In this document: one piece after another, positions 60,702 to 64,000 of the stretch | Layout of the letters: each line of letters starts with the position of its first letter | Position numbering within the stretch: the stretch's first letter is position 1 | Made by a program: the position numbers and the translations under genes | Notes under the pieces: generated by a model | What the model saw: only the letters and a program-made list of their open reading frames with translations | What the model was told of the DNA's origin: nothing | Database searches by the model: none | DNA from: Chelatococcus sp. HY11 | GTDB taxonomy: Bacteria > Pseudomonadota > Alphaproteobacteria > Rhizobiales > Beijerinckiaceae | Assembly (NCBI RefSeq): GCF_018398335.1 | Contig: NZ_JAHBRX010000001.1 | Span: forward strand, 2,294,001 to 2,358,000 | Length of the DNA stretch: 64,000 bases | Direction: 5' to 3'

Positions 60702-61631
60702 ATGAGCGCATCGAATGAGGGTGGCACAGTGACCCACGTGAGCTCCATGGCCGAGATCCCATCCGCGGGACGCCCGCGCGCATCGCGGTCGCCCAGCGCG
60801 ATCTTCCTGCGGCGTGTTCTCACATCCTGGCAGGGCGCGTTCGGCGTCACCGCGCTCGTGATCATTGCCCTGCTGGGGCTGCTCGCTCCCTGGCTATCGC
60901 CTTATTCGCCGATCGATATCGACCCTGACGCCTTCATGGAGCCGCCGAGTGCAGCCCACTGGTTCGGCACCGACGAGATCGGACGCGACGTGCTGTCGCG
61001 CGTGCTCTACGGGGCAACCGTCTCGTTGCAGGTCGTCGTTTTCGCCATCGCCATCGCGCTCGCCGCCGGCTCGCTGCTGGGGTTGATCTCCGGCTGGCTG
61101 GGCGGGCGCTGGGATGCGCTTATCATGCGCATCATGGATGCCTTCCTCGCTTTCCCGCTCCTTGTCCTTGCGCTCGCCATCGTCGCTGTGCTCGGCCCCG
61201 ATCTCATGAACGCGATGCTGGCGATCGCCATAACCAAGACGCCGGGCTTCGCGCGGCTCGTCCGCAGCGAGGTTCTGGCGTTGCGCGAGATCGACTATAT
61301 CAAAGCCGCGGAATCGGTCGGCGTCAGCAACGCGCGCATTCTTCTGCGCCATGTCTGGCCGAATGTCTCCGGCAATGTCATCGTTTACGGCTCCTTGTCT
61401 GCCTCCCAGGCCCTGATTACGGAAAGCGCGCTGTCCTTCCTCGGCCTCGGCGTGCAGCCGCCTACACCGAGCTGGGGATACATGGTGGCAACCGGTATTC
61501 AGTTCTACCAGTCCTGGTGGATGAGCTTCTTTCCGGGGCTCGCCATCTTCATCACTGTACTCGCCTTCAACTTCCTCGGCGATGCCGTCCGCGACGCACT
61601 CGACGCCCGGCTCGGCGGGCGCCGGGACTAG
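60702..61631 (+). CDS. ABC transporter permease (DppC type)
   Basis: The 309-residue permease has the DppC motif HWFGTDEIGRDVLSRVLYG, six helices and the loop YIKAAESVGVSNARILLRHVWPN (core AAESVGVSNARILLRH). It pairs with the DppB-type gene. GAGGAAACGGG precedes the ATG. No DppD/DppF-type ATPase gene follows; the next gene is an enzyme. Confidence 0.92.
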   Translation: MSASNEGGTVTHVSSMAEIPSAGRPRASRSPSAIFLRRVLTSWQGAFGVTALVIIALLGLLAPWLSPYSPIDIDPDAFMEPPSAAHWFGTDEIGRDVLSRVLYGATVSLQVVVFAIAIALAAGSLLGLISGWLGGRWDALIMRIMDAFLAFPLLVLALAIVAVLGPDLMNAMLAIAITKTPGFARLVRSEVLALREIDYIKAAESVGVSNARILLRHVWPNVSGNVIVYGSLSASQALITESALSFLGLGVQPPTPSWGYMVATGIQFYQSWWMSFFPGLAIFITVLAFNFLGDAVRDALDARLGGRRD

Positions 61632-61733
61632 ATTAAATCAGCATTTGGATAGCATCGGACGATACCAGTCGCCGCCCGGTCGCGCGTGATACTCGCCAGC
61701 CGGAGGGGCTCGCTCAACTGAGGACTCCAGTTC

Positions 61734-62924
61734 ATGAAGATCATCGACATGAAGGTGCGCTGCGTGGCTATCCCGCTCAACGCACAGCTACGCCACAACA
61801 CGGGTGTTCATCCCGGCTATCTCATGCGCACGGTGCTGGAGCTCATCACGGACGAGGGGATCGTGGGCCTCGGGGAAGTGGGCGGCGGCGATCAGCGCGG
61901 CGCCTTGATGAAACTGAAGCCGCGTATTCTTGGGATGGACCCATTCCATCTCGAATTGATCAAGCTGAAGACACTGCGCGCGATCTATTATCTCTCGAAT
62001 GCTAGGCTCTATGCCGCGATCGAGATGGCCTGCCTCGACATTCAGGGAAAGGCGTTGGGGCGGCCACTCTGCGATCTTCTCGGCGGGCCGGTGCGTGACC
62101 GCATTGCGATGATCGCCTATCTCTTCTGGCGCTATGATCGCCCTGGGGGCGGCCATGATGACCATCCCGAAGACATGGCGGATCTCTGCCAGGAATTGCA
62201 TGAGACGCTTGGCGTCAACGCCATGAAGCTGAAGGCGGGCGTGCTGGCTCCCGAGATCGAGGCGCGCGCCGTCGAGCTCTGTCGCGAGCGGATGGGACCG
62301 CAGTTCGGCCTGCGCATTGATCCCAATGGCGTGTGGTCCGTGCCAACGGCCATTCGCATCGGCCAGCGGCTGGAAGCCGTCGGGCTGGAATACCTGGAGG
62401 ATCCCTCATGGGGCCTGGAGGGCAACGCGGCTGTGCGCAAGGCTGTCCGCATTCCCATCGCCACCAATATGTATCCGGCTAAATTCGATGATCTCGGGCC
62501 CGCGATCCGCATGGCAGCCGTTGATATCGTGCTCACGGATATTCACTATTGGGAGGGTCCGCGCGGCGTGAAAGATCTTGCCGCGATCTGCCGGACGTTT
62601 GGTCTCGGCGTCGCCATGCATTCCGGATCCGAATTCGGTGTCGAGCTCGCCGCCATGCTGCATACGGCGGCAACGATACCGGAGATGACCTTCGCCGGCG
62701 ACGCCCATTACCACTACCTCATGGACGATATCATCGAGGGTGGGTTGATGCGCTACGAAGGCGGGGCGATCCGTGTGCCGACGGGCCCCGGTCTCGGCGT
62801 CACGCTGGATGAAGACAAGATGCGCCACTACGCGGCCTTCTACGAGGAGAAGGGCGACTACTACGCGCGCTTCCACCAGGACCCCTACCGGCCGGACTGG
62901 TATCCCGTCGTCGGCGGCCTGTGA
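61734..62924 (+). CDS. Enolase-superfamily protein, glucarate-dehydratase-like
   Basis: The 396-residue protein has GVGEV-like GLGEVGGGDQ, the KxK motif (MKLKAG), metal ligands in LRIDPNG and YLEDPSW, and AMHSGSEFGVELAAMLHTAA, which resembles the HSNSH..H.AAA stretch of glucarate dehydratases. It would dehydrate an acid sugar to a keto-deoxy acid. It lies after the permeases on the same strand, and 25 bases before an RraA-family gene that could cleave the product. Confidence 0.88.
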   Translation: MKIIDMKVRCVAIPLNAQLRHNTGVHPGYLMRTVLELITDEGIVGLGEVGGGDQRGALMKLKPRILGMDPFHLELIKLKTLRAIYYLSNARLYAAIEMACLDIQGKALGRPLCDLLGGPVRDRIAMIAYLFWRYDRPGGGHDDHPEDMADLCQELHETLGVNAMKLKAGVLAPEIEARAVELCRERMGPQFGLRIDPNGVWSVPTAIRIGQRLEAVGLEYLEDPSWGLEGNAAVRKAVRIPIATNMYPAKFDDLGPAIRMAAVDIVLTDIHYWEGPRGVKDLAAICRTFGLGVAMHSGSEFGVELAAMLHTAATIPEMTFAGDAHYHYLMDDIIEGGLMRYEGGAIRVPTGPGLGVTLDEDKMRHYAAFYEEKGDYYARFHQDPYRPDWYPVVGGL

Positions 62925-62949
62925 CATAGTCCACAAGGAGACAATCAGA

Positions 62950-63714
62950 ATGACGACCTCAGCGGTCAAGACCGATACCGGTGCCCTCCAGCGTGAGGCT
63001 GCCATGATGAACCTGGAACAGTTGATCCGGGAGCGGGAAGTTGTCGATATCGTGCCGCTCTCGATCCCCGATGACGAGTTGCTCGCGCGATACGAACGGA
63101 TCTACACGGGCGCGATCAGCGACGTCCTGCGTGAGCATTGCCTGATGGACCAGGCCTTGCCGGGCTCGCTGATACCGCTTCGGCCCGAGAAGACCGTGGC
63201 GGGCTTTGCCTTTACCGTCAAAAGCGCGCCCAGCACCAAGGTCTCGGGAGAACTGACCTTTCGCACCGGCATGCTCGACGCGATGTCCGCGGGGAGCTTC
63301 GTGGTCTGGGATACGTCAGGCGATCTCGAAGGAACGGCCTGGGGTGGCGTGATGACGGCGACGGCCGTCGGCAAGGGCATCCGCGCCGCTGTGATTGACG
63401 GCGGCATTCGCGACACCCATCAGATCCTCGACAAGGACTTCCCCATCTACTACCGGTATCGCAGCCCCAACGGCTCTCTGGGGCGCTGCCTGATATCCCA
63501 TTACCAGATCCCGATCCGCATCGGCGCGGCGTGGATCAGACCCGGGGACGTCGTCGTCGGCGACATCGATGGCGTCATCGTCGTGCCGCGCAAGGTTGCC
63601 ATCGCCGTTCTGCTGCGCGCCGAGGAAATCCTCACAAATGAGAAGAAAATCTTCGGCTGGGTCGCTGACGGCGAGAGCATCCAGTCGATCGCCGACAAGG
63701 GCGGCTATTTCTGA
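62950..63714 (+). CDS. RraA/HMG-aldolase-family protein (second copy)
   Basis: The 254-residue RraA-fold protein has VIDGGIRDTH with the aldolase R and D, and PGDVVVGDIDGVIVVP. It is longer at the N-terminus than the first copy. AAGGAG lies nine bases before the ATG at 62950. Placed after the glucarate-dehydratase-like gene, it probably catalyses retro-aldol cleavage or decarboxylation of a keto-acid. This role is inferred. Confidence 0.88.
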   Translation: MTTSAVKTDTGALQREAAMMNLEQLIREREVVDIVPLSIPDDELLARYERIYTGAISDVLREHCLMDQALPGSLIPLRPEKTVAGFAFTVKSAPSTKVSGELTFRTGMLDAMSAGSFVVWDTSGDLEGTAWGGVMTATAVGKGIRAAVIDGGIRDTHQILDKDFPIYYRYRSPNGSLGRCLISHYQIPIRIGAAWIRPGDVVVGDIDGVIVVPRKVAIAVLLRAEEILTNEKKIFGWVADGESIQSIADKGGYF

Positions 63715-63737
63715 TCGCGCCACGATTGGCCGGCGTC

Positions 63738-63773
63738 ATCCCCGACGACCGCGCGCGCCTGCGCGTCGGGGAT
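63738..63773. terminator. Bidirectional terminator hairpin
   Basis: ATCCCCGACG pairs exactly with CGTCGGGGAT across a 16-nt loop, between the second RraA gene and the convergent GntR gene. Confidence 0.65.
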
Positions 63774-63796
63774 AGCCCCCTGCCCCATGCACTTCG

Positions 63797-64000
63797 TCAC
63801 GGCTTGTCGATGGCCAGGACGTCGGCCAGCCGGGACGTTTCCTTTTTCTCGCGGCCGAGATCGAGCCCGGAGAGCAGATCGACGATGTGGCTCTTCATCA
63901 GCGCCGCCGCATCGCTCTCCGCGCCTTTGGCGAGAGCGTCGCACAAGGCCTGATGCGCGTGACGCTCGCAGGTCGTGTCGCGACGACGCCAATAAAGCGC
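63797..64000 (-). CDS. GntR-family regulator, FadR-type C-terminus (5' part outside window)
   Basis: The minus frame is open from the window edge to a TGA at 63797. It gives 67 residues ending the FCD domain: CERHAHQALCDALAKGAESDAAALM region (core HQALCDALAKGAESDAA), then SHIVDLLSGLDL. The usual helical end of an FCD regulator is recognisable; the DNA-binding part is missing. It is convergent with the second RraA gene. Confidence 0.75.
   Translation of the reverse strand, partial: ALYWRRRDTTCERHAHQALCDALAKGAESDAAALMKSHIVDLLSGLDLGREKKETSRLADVLAIDKP

Overview
The window is GC-rich and densely coded. Short same-strand operons are joined mostly by 4-base ATGA stop/start overlaps, and there are solute-binding-protein ABC transporters, DegT and Gfo/Idh/MocA sugar enzymes and ExoF/ExoP-type export proteins. 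This suggests an alphaproteobacterium of the Hyphomicrobiales (Rhizobiales). The genus cannot be fixed from the sequence alone. No rRNA, tRNA, CRISPR array or replication origin was recognised.

Layout. (1) 1-2.0 kb: the 5' part of a saccharopine-dehydrogenase-family gene and a ferredoxin-NADP reductase. (2) 2.7-28 kb: a large surface-polysaccharide locus in several operons. A minus-strand sugar operon (2724-8888) carries a WbpB/WbpE/WbpD-like trio for 2,3-diamino-uronic acid synthesis, a second aminotransferase, a nucleotide-sugar epimerase and an unrecognised two-domain protein. Three glycosyltransferases follow on the plus strand (9193-13102). A second minus operon (13051-19182) runs from a WecA-like initiating transferase through transferases and a WcaF-like acetyltransferase to a YdcF-like protein and a Wzy-like polymerase. 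A Wzx-like flippase, two GT2 enzymes and GDP-fucose synthase come next. The export pair is an ExoF-like OPX protein and a Wzc/ExoP-like co-polymerase. Together these describe a Wzx/Wzy-dependent exopolysaccharide or capsule.

(3) 28-32.5 kb: an accessory, AT-richer patch. An IS5-family element (28296-29192, TTA target duplication) splits a LuxR-type regulator just upstream of the co-polymerase gene. Removing the element restores one open frame of 267 codons. A stand-alone IS630-type helix-turn-helix protein and a small winged-helix protein follow, with long stretches that hold no gene.

(4) 32.5-56 kb: catabolism. There is an aldo/keto reductase, an Lrp regulator divergent from a large E1/transketolase-type enzyme, a PfkB kinase, and a sugar-acid region. 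That region has a Gfo/Idh/MocA dehydrogenase, a MalK-type ATPase, an HpcH/HpaI aldolase, a metallo-amidohydrolase, an IclR regulator, an enolase-superfamily dehydratase, a LacI regulator, an IlvD/Edd dehydratase, a sugar ABC importer, an SMP-30 lactonase and an SDR. These fit a non-phosphorylative route: dehydrogenase, lactonase, dehydratase, then 2-keto-3-deoxy-acid aldolase. Operator-like palindromes match the LacI and IclR regulators. Small housekeeping genes follow (SRPBCC, cupin, DUF488, glutathione transferase).

(5) 56-64 kb: a second catabolic island with a family-5 substrate-binding protein, DppB/DppC-type permeases without ATPases, a glucarate-dehydratase-like enolase-superfamily enzyme, two RraA-family aldolase-like proteins, a FadR-type GntR regulator with palindromic sites, and the end of a second FadR-type regulator.

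The most unusual features are the regulator cleanly split by the IS, a 14-G homopolymer at the ribosome-binding site of the enolase-superfamily gene at 43602, and the missing partner genes (gmd, wbpA, dppD/dppF).
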